NCBI GenBank assembly: GCA_031841125.1
Contig: CM063114.1
Span: forward strand, 37,345,574-37,409,573
DNA: 64,000 bases
Reading direction: 5' to 3'
Source of the DNA: Acanthococcus lagerstroemiae
Lineage: Eukaryota > Arthropoda > Insecta > Hemiptera > Eriococcidae
Both the position numbers and the translations under genes were made by a program. This document shows positions 9,968 through 22,809 of the stretch, in pieces; the first letter of the stretch is position 1, and every line of letters begins with the position of its first letter. The notes below the pieces were generated by a model that had not been told where the DNA came from, did no database searches, and saw only the letters and a program-made list of their open reading frames with translations.

Positions 9968-11358
9968 CTTTCGTTATTTACAAATTGAGCGGTTGTTGTT
10001 TGTTTCATTTGTTTTAAAATTTCTTATGATTTTTCTGTTTTGTAGCGTGTGGTTGAAAGATGTAAATAGTCTCAAGTGGACGCTGTAACGCTGATGAAGT
10101 TGACTCGGGGTGTAATTGTAGGTGGACTCCTTTTCACCTTCGGGAATGCCAGTATCTGTTCTTGGGGCAGTGTTGCTCCGTTCTTCTGGACGTCTTTTCG
10201 CGCGTTTGAATCCTCAATCAAGCCTGTGGACCTCTTTCGAGCTTTGCAGGTTGTGGGAGGGGGGTGACGTACGAAATTCGAAAATCTAAACCCGACAGTC
10301 AAGCATCGGCAACACTGGTTGCTTTGCCGGCTGCCGGACTGTGATACTAGCCATCTGGAGGGTGAAGAGAGGTTTTCACCTACGAAGTGCATGTAGGTTT
10401 ATCGAAGCGTAGCGGTAGAGAGGTCATGTTTCGCGGCCGTTTCGTCTTATCTGAGGATGATGTGCAATGCCATTCCATGTAACGTCGTGAGGTCAGTTCT
10501 GAATGGAAGTAGCTAATTCAATTTTTTGGTTCGGATACCCCTACAACTCCGAGACGTTGGAGGCGACCTTAGCCAAGGGCCGAAGGCTGTATTTTGATAT
10601 TTATAAGTACATGACCAATTTCTACTTATACTCGTTTTACGAATCCTCTGACTATTTTATCTACGCTGGTTAGAGGAAGGAGTGCTTTGGGCTCAAACCG
10701 TAAGAGAATCTACAAGACTCTTTTAGTTTTCTAAGGGGCAGGGGTGGGGATCACAATACTTGAAATTTCGTACGCCACAAGTTACAATCAGCACACCAGT
10801 TCGGAAGTTCTTATTCAGGAGGATCCACCAACGTATCAAATAACGAAATTCAGAAAAAGAGAACGACCAAAACTGAGATTAACTGAAAAGAAAGAGCAAG
10901 CCGCAAAGGATACTACGTGTTATGGCGATCAAAATAATAGCTGCAGTAGCGAAGGGCGCCATAGGCCAAACTTGTCAGAATACAAGCGAGGCGGTCAAAA
11001 CCCTATTACTTGAGTAAGTTGAACTGATTCGTCACTGCAAAATTATGAGTCGAGGATCACTACATCTTTGAGTAAAGTACAGGGCCAAAGTTCCGCGACG
11101 GTAGGTTGTTTCGGTCAAGTTCATCAACATCCGAACGATAAGGAAAGCCCACGTTAATTTACACAACATAACAATCAGACCTACAGGGATAGCTCATCAA
11201 CATCCACATGAAAAAGCGGGAACGTCCTCGTTTCATTTACACCCAAGTTTCCATCAAATGGACACAACAGTTACTCCCATGAATTCTACAACACTATCCC
11301 TTAAAATAAATCTCCAAGACTTACTATACGCGAATACCGGACAGTTCCGATTAATACG
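9968..11358. other. Gene-free stretch before TRMT1
   Basis: No domain-bearing frame or inverted repeat was recognised. A short frame at 10744-11013 is polar and unconvincing. This is the 3' flank of the minus-strand TRMT1 gene. Confidence 0.4.
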
Positions 11359-14300
11359 TCACTTCATTTCGGAAGGTAAGTCTACAGACTTCGTTGATGA
11401 GGTTGCTGCATTTAGAGCTGCTTTCATATGACTTTTCTTATTTTGATTTCGTATTTTCTTATGGTCTGTCACATCGTGCAACACACTACAACACGAATTC
11501 ACGAAAGTTAAATGGACCGTAACTAAATTATTTTCAAACACGTACAGAATATTCATGACCACGAAAAGAAAAGTTGCATGTACACACTTTTTGAAACTTA
11601 CTTAGATTTTGAACGAGTTCCAGGCCCCCAATTCGGCATCGGATTCTGCTGGTATCTTAATAAACCACTAGCTGCTGATTCAGGCACAGCGTTCTTACAA
11701 AACGCAAAATTGATTTCTTGTTGAGGACTTTGTCCCAAGACAGATGCGGTAACGCTATTTTCTTGTAAACGTTTCTCCGATACCGGATTTTTCTTCACCC
11801 AACATCGTAGTATATCCCAAATGAAAGACTGAGGGGCATCCGTTTTGACTGAGTTAGTTTTGCAATGCGACAGAGACACTCGGTAACCGGCATTCAGTAA
11901 GGCACTCCTGTAACGTCAAAGCAAAAATCATTTGTTAAGACTCGTAAAACTACTGTCTCCTTATACATGAAAAATCCACCTTCATATGGCTGATAAAAAA
12001 ATGCTGGCCAAGTTGTTCATCTAAAGAATCTAAATAATGGCAACGTAAAATTGAACCAGACGGGGAAATAGTCAGAAGAACAAATAATGATCAGCTATCC
12101 CATCAGCTACACAAGATTGGCTGACAAACAGAAACACCGGAAAATTCGGAGGTCAGCACAAGGCTGGAGATGGGCACACAGGCAGACAGACAAGTTGAAA
12201 GAAATGACAGGTAAAGAAGTGGCAGACAAGCGGGTGGAGATGGATAAATACTCGAAGTAATGAGCCGCGATTTTTCAATCGCTTCCCATCCCTTATCACT
12301 TCAGCAACAAAATAGTACAGCGCCCACCAGTTCTTTCAAAGTATTGAACAGAACTAAGTTTCATGGAGACAAAATGTAAAAATAGTAACAACCCAGAGTC
12401 ATGAGCTAAGACTATGGCTGCATGAGCTTGGCTCGATCTTTCGTTTCGTTCTGGCGGTTAACCTAACTGTCTGCCTGTAAACTAATCAATTAGTCTGGCT
12501 GACCTCCTATCTCTCTTTCTGAATGGAATTTGGGTGAACAGATTTCCACTGCAACTTTTTGGATTTTCGAAACAGACAATCTATCTACAGGGTTTTCTTA
12601 GGTTAACAAGCTGCCTATTTGTCTGGTTGTTAGGCTGGCTAACGAGACTGCACATAGGTCAATGTTTCGATCTACCTTACTTAGTATTCTGTTCCTCTGT
12701 TGGGCTGGCTATATAGACTCGATGCTGCATCCCATACTTTCTTGTCTGGCTCTGTCATACCCAGGTCTATTAGTGTAGCTAGGATTCTGTTGTTTCCAAT
12801 GGGAGAAGGGGGCGACAGGTGGGATTCCAGCATTTAAAGGTGTTTTTGTGCACATAGCCAGCTGGTATGTCCCCGTTCTTTTTCGTCCTCCTATGCAGAC
12901 TCATACTAATCACACTAATAAATTAGTTTTCTCCACCTTCCCCCGGTGAATATGCCAGAATCGCAGGCGAACAGAAGGTCAACAAGCAAGTGAGTCACTC
13001 AAGACATGTAGACAAATAGGCATACATAAAGCGAAATATGTAGTGCCAATGAAGGTTCACACATCAGCTCAAGTCCATAACCCACCAACCCAGATATCAG
13101 ACATTCAATTAAGCCGTGATCCGTTTTCTCAGTGATTACATAGTCAAAGAGCATTAAATACAAGACTAGGTTTTCGCATTGGGCTGTTCCTGAAGAGTGG
13201 ATTTTCAATTTGGTTACCTCAGTATTCGATTTCGATGTGAAACAAGTTCTTACATACAAGGGGAAAAAGTCTTATTGTATCTTATCAAGAGCACCAATAA
13301 ACACAAACGCAACATTTACCTGAAATCTACCAACGGTATCATTTTACAATGCAACTTAGAGCACAAAGATTCGACAGTGTAATAAAGTGGTACGTCGTTC
13401 AGTTCTTCTTGAATCAGCGACAACATTCCAGTTATACGTTTGCTGGTAGCTAATCCCATGTCATTCACTTTCGATAGCATCGCATTAACAAAATCAGAGT
13501 CGTGTAAGCGTCCACTCCAGATAGGGCCGCCCAACTAGAAATGATAAGAATTTCATTAGATTCGCGTTAGTCTAGGGTCATGGTTTCGTTTCTACCATCT
13601 TCACTGATTATACCCGAACAGCAAATACATTGTACCCTCGGCACTGACCTTGTGTTTGTGATTGCAATGAACACAATGTTCATTAACCGGAGGCCCGGTT
13701 GGAAGTAAGAATTTGTAATTATTACTACTTTTCTGAACAGTCATTCCCAGGGGTTGTAAAGTCATCATTTCACAGCCGGTACACTGATACACTAATGATA
13801 TGTTACTGCAACATCACATTTCCATTAAAATTTCCGAAGTCATGAAACAGAATATCTTCATAATCAAATAGCACTTACCTTGAAGTTTGTTTACACATTT
13901 TCTGGCTAGAATATACCCTCAAGAAAATTCGAATATAGAAGTCGGCGCTAATTGATACCAGAGGAAATATGTACTTGCCGTAACGACCACAGTGACTGGC
14001 TACGCAACTTAGAGCTATTCTTAAAGCCTGCAAGTAAAAGATAAAACAGTGATTCTAAATCGAATTCGATTAATAATGAGTTACTGCATAAAATAATATT
14101 AATTACCATTTCATGACAAGAGCTAGAACGTAGAGAGACGGAACCGTATTTCACGTAACACGTTTCAGGAGTGTTACCAGCTATCACCGCCATATCGGTA
14201 CAAGTGATCATCAATAAGCCTCCATCTCCGATGCAATTTACAGCAGAATCCAAAAACTTCGTCGGACATCCATAAGGGTCCAAATCAATGGCTTGAATGT

Positions 14301-15615
14301 TCTTATTTTCGAAATTCATTTTCTGCATCAACCATCTGAAATAACATTTAGAAAGAAGTTGATATCAACACACGTATGTATACTAGGCAAGTAATATCGA
14401 AATTTCAAAGTCTGAGAGAAGCATTACATGGCATCGTGATTACGGACGTCAATAAGGTGCTCTACACCATTTTCTTTGGTATTACGATGAATAGCTTCTA
14501 CAGCACGAGCCGAACAATCATTGGCTATTATAGTTTTAATATTAGGCACTTCAAGGGCGTATCGAATAGAGCGAAGACCAGTAGCGGCCAGAGCTTCTAG
14601 AATAACAATTCCATCCTATAATATGTTATCAACAAATGAGAACACTGCAGTATCACGACAGATAAGAAACATAAATGAAAAGAACTTACCTCTTCAGCTC
14701 CTGAACTCAGCTCAGGCTCGGTTTTCGAATTATTATTCTCATTGTGTCGTCGTTTGGAGGCTTTCTCACGACCAAGACTTTTGAATTGTTCGGCGAATAC
14801 TGTCAATGCGAGAACACTGGAACGTTATAATTAGTAATTACTTCCAACATTACTTACTTGAATTTCACTTAAAGTTTCAAAATATGGAAAAATTACGGTA
14901 ATATCTGATCACTAAATGAGGAATATTAAAGTTGTAACTTGAATCGTTATTACGAAGTAGCTAATATAATATAGTTATAAAAGTAACCGTATCGTACGCG
15001 CAGTCGGACTCGAGCCGAGCAATCTTGATCTAACTTTGAAATGGAAGACGAGAGACGGACGCTATCGACGAATAGTTAGTTCGACACGATACAATTAACA
15101 TGCGCAAGAAAGCTGAGGGTGATCGAGAAAGATGACAAGGCATATATAGCAATAATATAAGAAAAAAGTGTTGCAAGTAGTATCAACATAAAATGTCAAA
15201 ACAAACTCTGTATGGGAGACGTACGAATACGAAATTGAAAATCACGTCTCAACTACAAAGATGAGAAAGCAAGTAAAATCTTAGGTTGATAGTCGCCTAT
15301 GAAAGACGACGGGAGAGGTACCGATAAGATATCGGCAATCGACGATCAATGGAGCGTTGTCACACTCGAAGAAAGAACCCGGGCGATAGCCAACCAAGAT
15401 CACAACCGGTATCCAAATGTCCAGACACTAAATAAAATACTTCGATCTGAAAAGCGATGATAAGCTATTGGTCGGTTAGCAATATTTGATTTGCATTTCT
15501 GATAACAAGATTACCTCAAATCCCGATTGAACTCTTGGACAGGATTGTAAAATATATTCGTGCATGTAAAGACTCGAGCTTTTCCTTCGGTAATGCTGTC
15601 TTCATTTGTAGCCAT
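11359..15615 (-). CDS. TRMT1: tRNA (guanine(26)-N(2))-dimethyltransferase
   Basis: Nine exons (minus): 15515-15615, 14690-14816, 14428-14615, 14107-14335, 13879-14027, 13649-13805, 13320-13534, 11602-11907, 11359-11485, all with GT-AG introns; they sum to 1599 nt, 532 aa plus stop. Trm1 uses SAM to make m2,2G26 in cytosolic, nuclear and mitochondrial tRNAs. Visible signatures: [13 protein letters not shown] near the N-terminus, SAM-binding [15 protein letters not shown] (about 82-96), catalytic DPYG (158-161), FADFY-like [14 protein letters not shown], and two cysteine pairs CTGC (273-276) and CVHC (309-312) as expected for the zinc site. The last exon is basic (KKIRNQNKK); if intron 8 is not spliced, translation would stop at 11598. 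Intron 7 is unusually long (1.4 kb). The start at 15615 is divergent from eIF3b. Confidence 0.93.
11908..13319 (-). other. Long intron 7 of TRMT1
   Basis: 1412 bp, against under 0.7 kb for the other internal introns of this gene. It is rich in repeated CTGGCT/AGCCAG words (12100-12780) but I see no clear terminal repeats or coding sequence. Confidence 0.6.
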
Positions 15616-16214
15616 TTCATCACCTTCAGGAATGGAATCCTAACAAAACGTGTCCACCGGATAAATATGATGGAAATTAAATAGTGAAGTACACAGTACA
15701 CACACAGAAACGAGGCAAATTCACTTTAGTAATTGAAAGAAGTAAATTATACTTCAAACTTTACGCACTATCGCCATTACGAGATGAGATTCGCATATCA
15801 AATCACGTGGTCCCGCTTTTTTCATTTTTTTTTTCAGGATCAGTGCAGCTACAGCCAGATTTCAAAATTCAAATATCAAAGATTTTATATAGGGTGTAAC
15901 GGAAAACGGAATTCTCTACACGAAGAGGAAATTTAGACAATTACAAGGGACCTTCATTTCGTATATTCTGGAGATGATAAGAGTCTTTCTGGGTCGCTTT
16001 TTTTGGTGTTATATGTCATCATGTCAAGTGACTCTATCCAAGATGTATCCAGTACGAGAAAAAAGAATGTGTCTATGATAACCTACAACAATTTTCCAGG
16101 GCTGGTGTTCGTGAACTGAAAACAGCCGACTGCGTGTTAAAATGCATTAGATAATTATTAATTTGTGTCCTTTGAATTTGCTGAATTCCGTACGTATTGA
16201 AATAAGTATTAGTG
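15616..16214. promoter_or_regulatory. Shared intergenic region between divergent TRMT1 and eIF3b starts
   Basis: About 600 bp separates the two start codons, transcribed away from each other. It must hold both 5' UTRs and promoters. No convincing TATA box was seen. Bidirectional promoter function is inferred from spacing only. Confidence 0.5.
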
Positions 16215-19200
16215 ATGGCCAAGAAGAAGGATACTGATAAACAAACTGTTGGTGAAAATGGACCTGCAAAGAATGGCGAAGAACCGAACTTCGATGATCC
16301 ACCGGGCTATGTGGACAATATCTCCGATGAAGGTAAATTCTACGTAACTTATTACTGTATTTGCTTTAATATGTGTTGTCTGAATGTTTCGGCACCGGAT
16401 GTTCGTAACAGGTTCTATTAGCCGAGGTTTGTTGTGAAAATACTGATAGCAGCTTATGTGTTTAGAACTATTGGGCGATATCCTCGAAACGAAGCCTCGA
16501 GAAACTGATGGTTTTCAAAATGTGATCATTGTGGATGGAGTGCCTGAAGTAGGTCCTGACCGTCTAGAGAAATTGAGAAGTGTTATTGCGAATCACTTCG
16601 CGAAATTTGGCACAATCGTTAGTGATTTCTACCCGAAAAATGAAAATGGCACAACTAAAGGGTGAGTTTTGCTTTGTTTCACCGGTGCATTATTTTCTTT
16701 CTGAGCTGATTGATGATATTGTTGTGTTACGGAAATCTTTAGGTACGTTTTCATAGAATATAATAACCCAACATCCGCACGCGATGCCGTAGCCGCTTTA
16801 AATAACTATCGATTGGATATGCGCCATACGTTCTTGGTCAATTTATTCACCGATTATGAAAAGTAAGAAATTTGAGTTTTCTTCTGTTTTGCATTTATGG
16901 AACCTTGCAAATGTATGACTTGAAATTGTGTTTTTCAGGTATACATCAGTTCAAGATGACTGGGAACCACCTACTCCCCAACCATATCCTGAAAAACCAA
17001 ATCTGCTCGAATATTTGATGGAGCCAGATGCGTATGACCAGTATATGATTTTTGATACCGATTGGCATGTACAAATCTGGTTGAACAGTTCTCCGCATCC
17101 TACCTTATTAGAAGATCGAGACGTTAGTATTTGAGTTTACTAAACAGTTTTTATGAATCGTCTTGAACGGGGCTCATTGATGATCGAATTGTTTCAGAGA
17201 TGGACGGAATCTTTCCTCAGGTGGTCGCCTTTAGGAACGTACCTAGCGACTGTACATAAATTAGGTGTAGCTCTATGGGGAGGACCTTCGTTTACGAGGA
17301 TTATGCGATTTGTTCAGCAAAATGTTCAGTTTATTGACTTCTCGCCTTGCGAAAAGTTAGTATTATTTCTGAGTATGAAATCAATTACTTCTAAACTTAT
17401 GCTAGTTGTTCAGGTTCAGTAATATGAACATGTTATTTTCAGATATATAATCATGTTTTCTCCTCAACCTGATGGAGCTGATCAAAAAAAATTAGTAATT
17501 TTTGATATTCGGACTGGTATGGAGAAGCGATCATTTATGATTGATGGTGCTCCGGTGTGGCCTATATTCCGTTGGTCTAAGGATGATAAATATTTCGCTA
17601 GGATCAGTCCTAATCTGCTTAGTGTTTATGAAACACCGGTAAAGAAGTTTTTCTGTACCTTCAGATTCACTGGGCGTGTAAGGTTTGTAATAAATTTTCA
17701 TTTGTTTTCAGTCTTTTGGATTATTAGACAAGAAGAGTATTGTAGTTGACGGTATCAGAGACTTCATGTGGTCGCCGACGGATAATGTATTAGCATATTG
17801 GGTCGCTGAAAACAAGGATGTACCGGCTAAAGTAGTTTTATTGGAAATTCCGAGGTATTTCTGCTTATATTGAGTTGAATTATTGGATTTAATGTGCTGA
17901 AGGTTTCTAAACGAGTTTTAATTTAGTCGGCAGGAAATTAGAGCCAATAATTTGTTCAATGTTGCCGACTGTAAAATTCATTGGCAGAAGAACGGCGATT
18001 ACTTATGTGTCAAAGTCGATCGTTATGCCAAGGCGAAGAAAGAGAAAGGCGAAGTGAAGTACAGTGTAAGTTCTATCGATATAAACCTGTTGGTGGGTTC
18101 GTTGTAGACGCGAGTTGCGTAATATTACAGTTGTTGTTTCCAGGGAATGCATTACAATTTTGAAATCTTCCACATGAGAGAAAAGAACGTGCCTGTTGAT
18201 ATTATTGAAATAAAAGAACCCATTCATGCTTTTGCTTGGGAACCCGTAGGATCGAAATTCGCTGTTGTGCACGGTGAATCGAATAACGTCAAAGTAGCCT
18301 TCTACGATATCAAGTCGGCTCAGAAATTATCCTTACTGAGTAAGTAGAATATTCCACCCAGGAAGGTAGCGGTGTAGAGATACATTGAATAATGACGTGT
18401 CATTTTACCAACAGAATTGCTGGAAAAGAAAACATGCTCTCATTTGTTTTGGTCGCCTGCTGGTACGTACATAGTTTTAGCAGAATGTCGCGAAGTTGGA
18501 GCCTTGGAATTCATCAACACCAATGATTTTTCTACGATGGCTAGTGGTGAACATTATAAAGCCACGAATGTGGAATGGGATCCGACTGGTCGATATGTGG
18601 TTTCGTCTGTAAGCGCCTGGAACCATAAGGTAATATTTCAAATTAATTATATAGTAAGCTTGTGGACGTGTGGAACTGAGGTCATAATGAGTGCTGTATG
18701 TTGCAGATGGATACAGGTTATTGGATGTGGTCTTTCCAAGGCAAAATTATTAAGAGAAATAATTCAAATTCATTTTGCGAGTTCAAGTGGAGACCTAGAC
18801 CACCCACTTTACTCACAGAAGGTAAACTGAAAGATATCAAGAAATCATTGAAGAAGTATACCCTTCAGTTCGAACAGAAGGATAGAATACGATTAACAAA
18901 AGCTTCGAAGGTACAGACTCCATTGATCTACGATTATCAGAATTTTGAGAAATATTTCGAATATGAATTCACTGTTATTGATATTCTCAATTTAGGATGT
19001 TATCGAGAAACGCCAGAAACTGATGAAGGACTTCAAGGAATACCGTGATAAACGAATAAACGAATGGAAGAAGCTAAAACAAGAACGATTAGAGCTGCGT
19101 CGATGTATGTTTATCTATGTTGATTTTTGTATTTTCGTAATATCGCACATGTAGATTTTTACATGACTTTTAAATGTCCGCAGATATCGACACAGATGAG

Positions 19201-19278
19201 ATTAACTCCGACAATAAGAACTACGAAGAAGAAATTGTTGAATTTTTCATTAAAGAAGAAACAACTATCGTTGGGTGA
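16215..19278 (+). CDS. eIF3b: Eukaryotic translation initiation factor 3 subunit B
   Basis: Thirteen exons: 16215-16332, 16466-16661, 16743-16862, 16939-17122, 17198-17355, 17443-17638, 17712-17854, 17927-18065, 18144-18339, 18415-18629, 18707-18910, 18996-19104, 19184-19278; total 2073 nt, 690 aa, the normal insect size. eIF3b is the scaffold of the eIF3 complex on the 40S subunit. Residues about 58-143 form the RRM ([10 protein letters not shown] ... [10 protein letters not shown] ... [12 protein letters not shown]) that contacts eIF3j; about 165-600 form the WD40-type beta-propeller ([40 protein letters not shown]); the C-terminal helix ([14 protein letters not shown] ... [12 protein letters not shown]) binds eIF3a/i/g. 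An AATAAA lies near 19518. No anomalies. Confidence 0.96.
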
Positions 19279-19951
19279 ACGCTCGTATGCTGTGTGCCTT
19301 GTTTCTGGAAATTTCAGATTGCCTTGTTTTTGTGAATGATGAAACAAACGAATTTTTGTCAGTTCTATGTTGTAAATTATTTGAAATTCCCTTCCGCTCA
19401 TTTTCAAACCTCAAAAGTCATTTTATCAGTTTTAACCAATATTGTATATCGAATGATCAATTTTAAATTCCGCCGGAAATATTGTTCAAACATCGAAATG
19501 GTAGTAGTTCTATTGCGAATAAAAATAAACGATTTCTCTAAGAGTAATAATTCCTCTGACTTGGTCGGTTTATAGCTTCTTAACCTAATACTTTTAAACT
19601 TGTGAAACTGCTACTCACTGGATCCTGATCTAAAGTTCCGCATGGCTTGGTTAAATTGTATTGGCTCACAGTGGTGAAACAAACGAGAAGGTGATCTTCC
19701 TATTGAATAGATTCTGAAAATTACTTATTCCGAACAGTAGGATGATGGTTGAGTTTGGTAAAGGAAATGCGACCTGGAGTTAAGATTGAAACAGAGATCA
19801 TTCTCACATAGAAACCAAGGCTGAGTAAACTTGGCCTTCATCGAAAAATAATACGGAATTCACAAAAATCAATTCCTCTCTTCCGCCTCTCTGAAACGAA
19901 ATTTCAGCTGGTAAGACATAACTGCTTTTCTCTATCTATTAAGACTGATTG
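19279..19951. other. 3' flank of eIF3b
   Basis: Contains the likely 3' UTR with an AATAAAAATAAA stretch near 19518. No gene beyond it. Confidence 0.5.
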
Positions 19952-20137
19952 AGGAACTGCAGGTATGCACACCGTAAATGTAAACAAACAATAATGAAGA
20001 GGTTGCATGGGTTTGCAATAGGGTGCTTACAGCGCAGCACGGCAAACACCCTAGTTACGCGATACAACCATGCGATTTCCATGCAACCTTTTCATGATCG
20101 TTTGTTTACATTTATGGTGCTTATACCTGCAGTTCCT
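19952..20137. mobile_element. Hairpin MITE (186 bp)
   Basis: The two halves are imperfect reverse complements over about 70-80 bp: AGGAACTGCAGGTAT... at the left and ...ATACCTGCAGTTCCT at the right, including TAAATGTAAACAAAC and GGTTGCATGG in each arm. The centre holds a second small hairpin (20019-20053). Non-coding; a foldback/MITE structure. Confidence 0.8.
20019..20053. repeat. Small hairpin TAGGGTG...CACCCTA, copy 1
   Basis: TAGGGTGCTTACAGCGCAGC with the pairing end GGCAAACACCCTA. A near-identical hairpin is at 25309-25346, outside any MITE arm. Confidence 0.65.
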
Positions 20138-20469
20138 TAGACTGATCTCTCCCGTAGGAGGAAAAACTCTAGCTAGGACACCATCTCTACTCATAATCTG
20201 ATCATTCCTACCTTCTATGCTTTCCGGAAAAAGAAGATACAGGCTATAAGACATGAATAATTAGTATGTCTTAGGTACTTTTCCTTTTTTTCGTGATGAA
20301 CATATTATATGTAAGACATATACATATAAGTCGCTATAGTTCTTTTATCCATATTAAAATTAAAAACCTGAATCCCCTATTCTTTTCCAACCACATGAAA
20401 ACAAAATCCTGCTGGTAATATATAAGGCAAGATTACTTAGTAATCTTGGATATAAGCCATGAGACACAA

Positions 20470-20512
20470 ACGATCTCTCTCTCTCTTTCTCTTTCTCGCC
20501 CCCCCCCCTGGG
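20470..20512 (+). repeat. CT microsatellite plus C-run
   Basis: (CT)n/(CTTT)n tract followed by a run of nine to ten C. Confidence 0.85.
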
Positions 20513-20611
20513 AAAAACTCCAGCTGATGAAACAACGAAACATATTCAAGTATTATGATGACTAATTATGTCTTCAGCAAGTCCTTTAGTATGTCTTATT
20601 ATGCCCTTACC

Positions 20612-20860
20612 CAATGGCGTAGCCAGGATTTTTCCAGGGGAGGGGATCAGCAAAATTTTGGACGGGGGGGGGGGGGGGTACACCTTATATGAACTGTACG
20701 TTTTTACACTGACGTATCAGTATGTTGTGCTTTTCAACTTCAATTATGCATATGAATTAACATTTCATTTCGCGCATTTACTGTGATACTGTCAACATAT
20801 CAAAAATTCTCTCAAGGCGGTGGATTCATCCTCCCAATGTCCCCCCTGGCTACGCTACTG
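20612..20860. mobile_element. hAT-type MITE
   Basis: Termini CAATGGCGTAGCCAGG and CCTGGCTACGCTACTG are inverted repeats of the common arthropod hAT form CAGTGGCGTAGCCAGG. Flanks CCCTTACC (20604-20611) and CCCTTATC (20861-20868) form an 8-bp target-site duplication with one mismatch, the hAT length. The interior includes a long G-run and no coding capacity. Confidence 0.85.
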
Positions 20861-22809
20861 CCCTTATCATGTCTGTATTATGTATCATTATAGGCTTTGT
20901 TGAAGATCTTGCTTATTAAGCATTCCTTAAACCTATTACATAAGGTACTTACGCGTAACAACGCCCATCGGCTAATTACGCCCAGTCACCAGAAATTATA
21001 TTGGTTCATGTAGTCGCTATAGGTAGGGCTTGTAAGTTGTTGATTACGTCCCAGTGAACAAATATTGTGAATTTCAAGCATAAAGACAAAAAGCAGGCTT
21101 CGGAAAAAAATAAAGTGTTATCAGTTATCATGTGGTTAATTCTGATTGGCAGCACTGCCTCTAGTTACCCGGGTAAATGGCGGGATTTTGCGCATCGGGT
21201 CTTAAGTTAAATTTGGAATCGGAAGAAAATTGTTTCTCGGTGACGTAACTTCCATTTTTTAAATTATTTTTTGAAATTTCGTTACCTCATTTTGTTTTCC
21301 ATATTTAAGTGATAAGGTAAACTTAGGTTACCGTGTTTTGCTCTCGTCATTAAAAGGGTACAAAATTATTCTTGTCAGTTAAAATGGTAAGTTGAATTTA
21401 AGTTGAAATTTCGATGAATTTAAATACTTTTAATAGTAATAATAATAATATTAAAGCGTTTAGTTTATCTAAGAAATGGTTTATTTAGAAGTAAGTGTCA
21501 TGAGTGGTGAAGTAACTAGAAAAAACCAATCAGGTAGAGTAAGATCCTGAATTCACTCCAGGTTTCAAAAACCAATCTTCTTATCCATATATCTGATTTT
21601 GGAGACTATATAAACTAGTATGGCGTTACTACCTGACCAAGGTAGGTATAGCGTTATTACCCGACTATGTTCGGATAAACACGCCCACCCAAGACCGTTT
21701 CTATTTTGGCTCTCAGCGACCTCATTGAAGCCTTTTTCCCTTATTTTAAGCTCATGGGGTTTTGTGGCGCTTGCTTCCCTTTATCGAATGATCTTTTTGG
21801 TTCCTTTGTAAAGTCATTATAAGCTCAGAAAAATCAATTTTGATTTTGCATGGCTTTAATACCCGAAGGTACGTAGTAGAAGCAGGAATCTGAAATATTT
21901 GTCCTCCTCAGCATTGTTGGCAAATTGATATCAATAAAGAAACAATCTTAAATCTTGACGGCGACCGGAGATCAGAGATGCAGATCTGCGCAGACTCAGA
22001 AAAAACGATAAGTATGGCTTCATTCTGATTCCAAGCTTGGACAAAACACACATTTGGCTCTAAGAAGAAAATTCTTACATAAAGGTGCTCGCGAGAAAAA
22101 AGCTGATTTGAAAAAAATGCTTTCTGCTTCGTCTGTCATTTTAATTTTGTCCGTCACAGTAACTCAAGTATAAAGCTTATGTTCACATTGAGATTGCATT
22201 CTTGGAAACTGCTTATCAAGAGGGCGGATTAATAGGTTACAGGAATGTCTTGTCTCTGCGTCAAGTTTACGCTGAATAAAATGAAAATACTTCAAAAACT
22301 ATTGAGACAGCGGATTCTGCTGATTCAACGTCCTTCAATTAGTTAAATGAACTTTGTTGCCAGCTCCACCCCGATTATTCATAGCCACTGAAGAAGAAAG
22401 TCCTCCGAATTTGGGATACTCTCGTCATTGCTTTCTCAACTGGCTCAAGTAGAAGGAATTTTATCAAATAACATTGTATTAATTTTATAACCAGAAAGCT
22501 GGACGGACTATCTGCTATGTTCATAGCAATCATACTTCACAATTTCGCAAATTCAAAGACACAGTCAAAGAATCTAAGAAAAACATACACAGTCACGATT
22601 TAGGAAGATTTTTATTGTAACAGTTGTAACACAGATCGTGTAACATTCATGTCCCTGAGCGAGACAAAACAGTTTGAGCTGATTATTCGTGAATGTTAAG
22701 TTGTGCACACCTCACGAGTTAACACAAAACGCATTTTAAAATTTCGTAGAAAAATAAGTAACATATAAAAATATTTCGATTGTAACAATTAGAAATACGA
22801 TGTAAGTCA
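20861..22809. other. Gene-free intergenic region
   Basis: Between a MITE and the 3' end of DRG2. Two stretches share words (AACGCCCATCGGC... near 20970, TTACCCGACTATG... near 21655), but no bounded repeat could be defined. No gene is supported. Confidence 0.45.

Noticed and set aside
11598..11600. TAA as the TRMT1 stop codon
   Set aside because: A strong donor (GTAAGT) overlaps it, and splicing to 11485 keeps the frame, adds a basic C-terminus and gives a total exon length divisible by three. The unspliced stop is kept only as an alternative.
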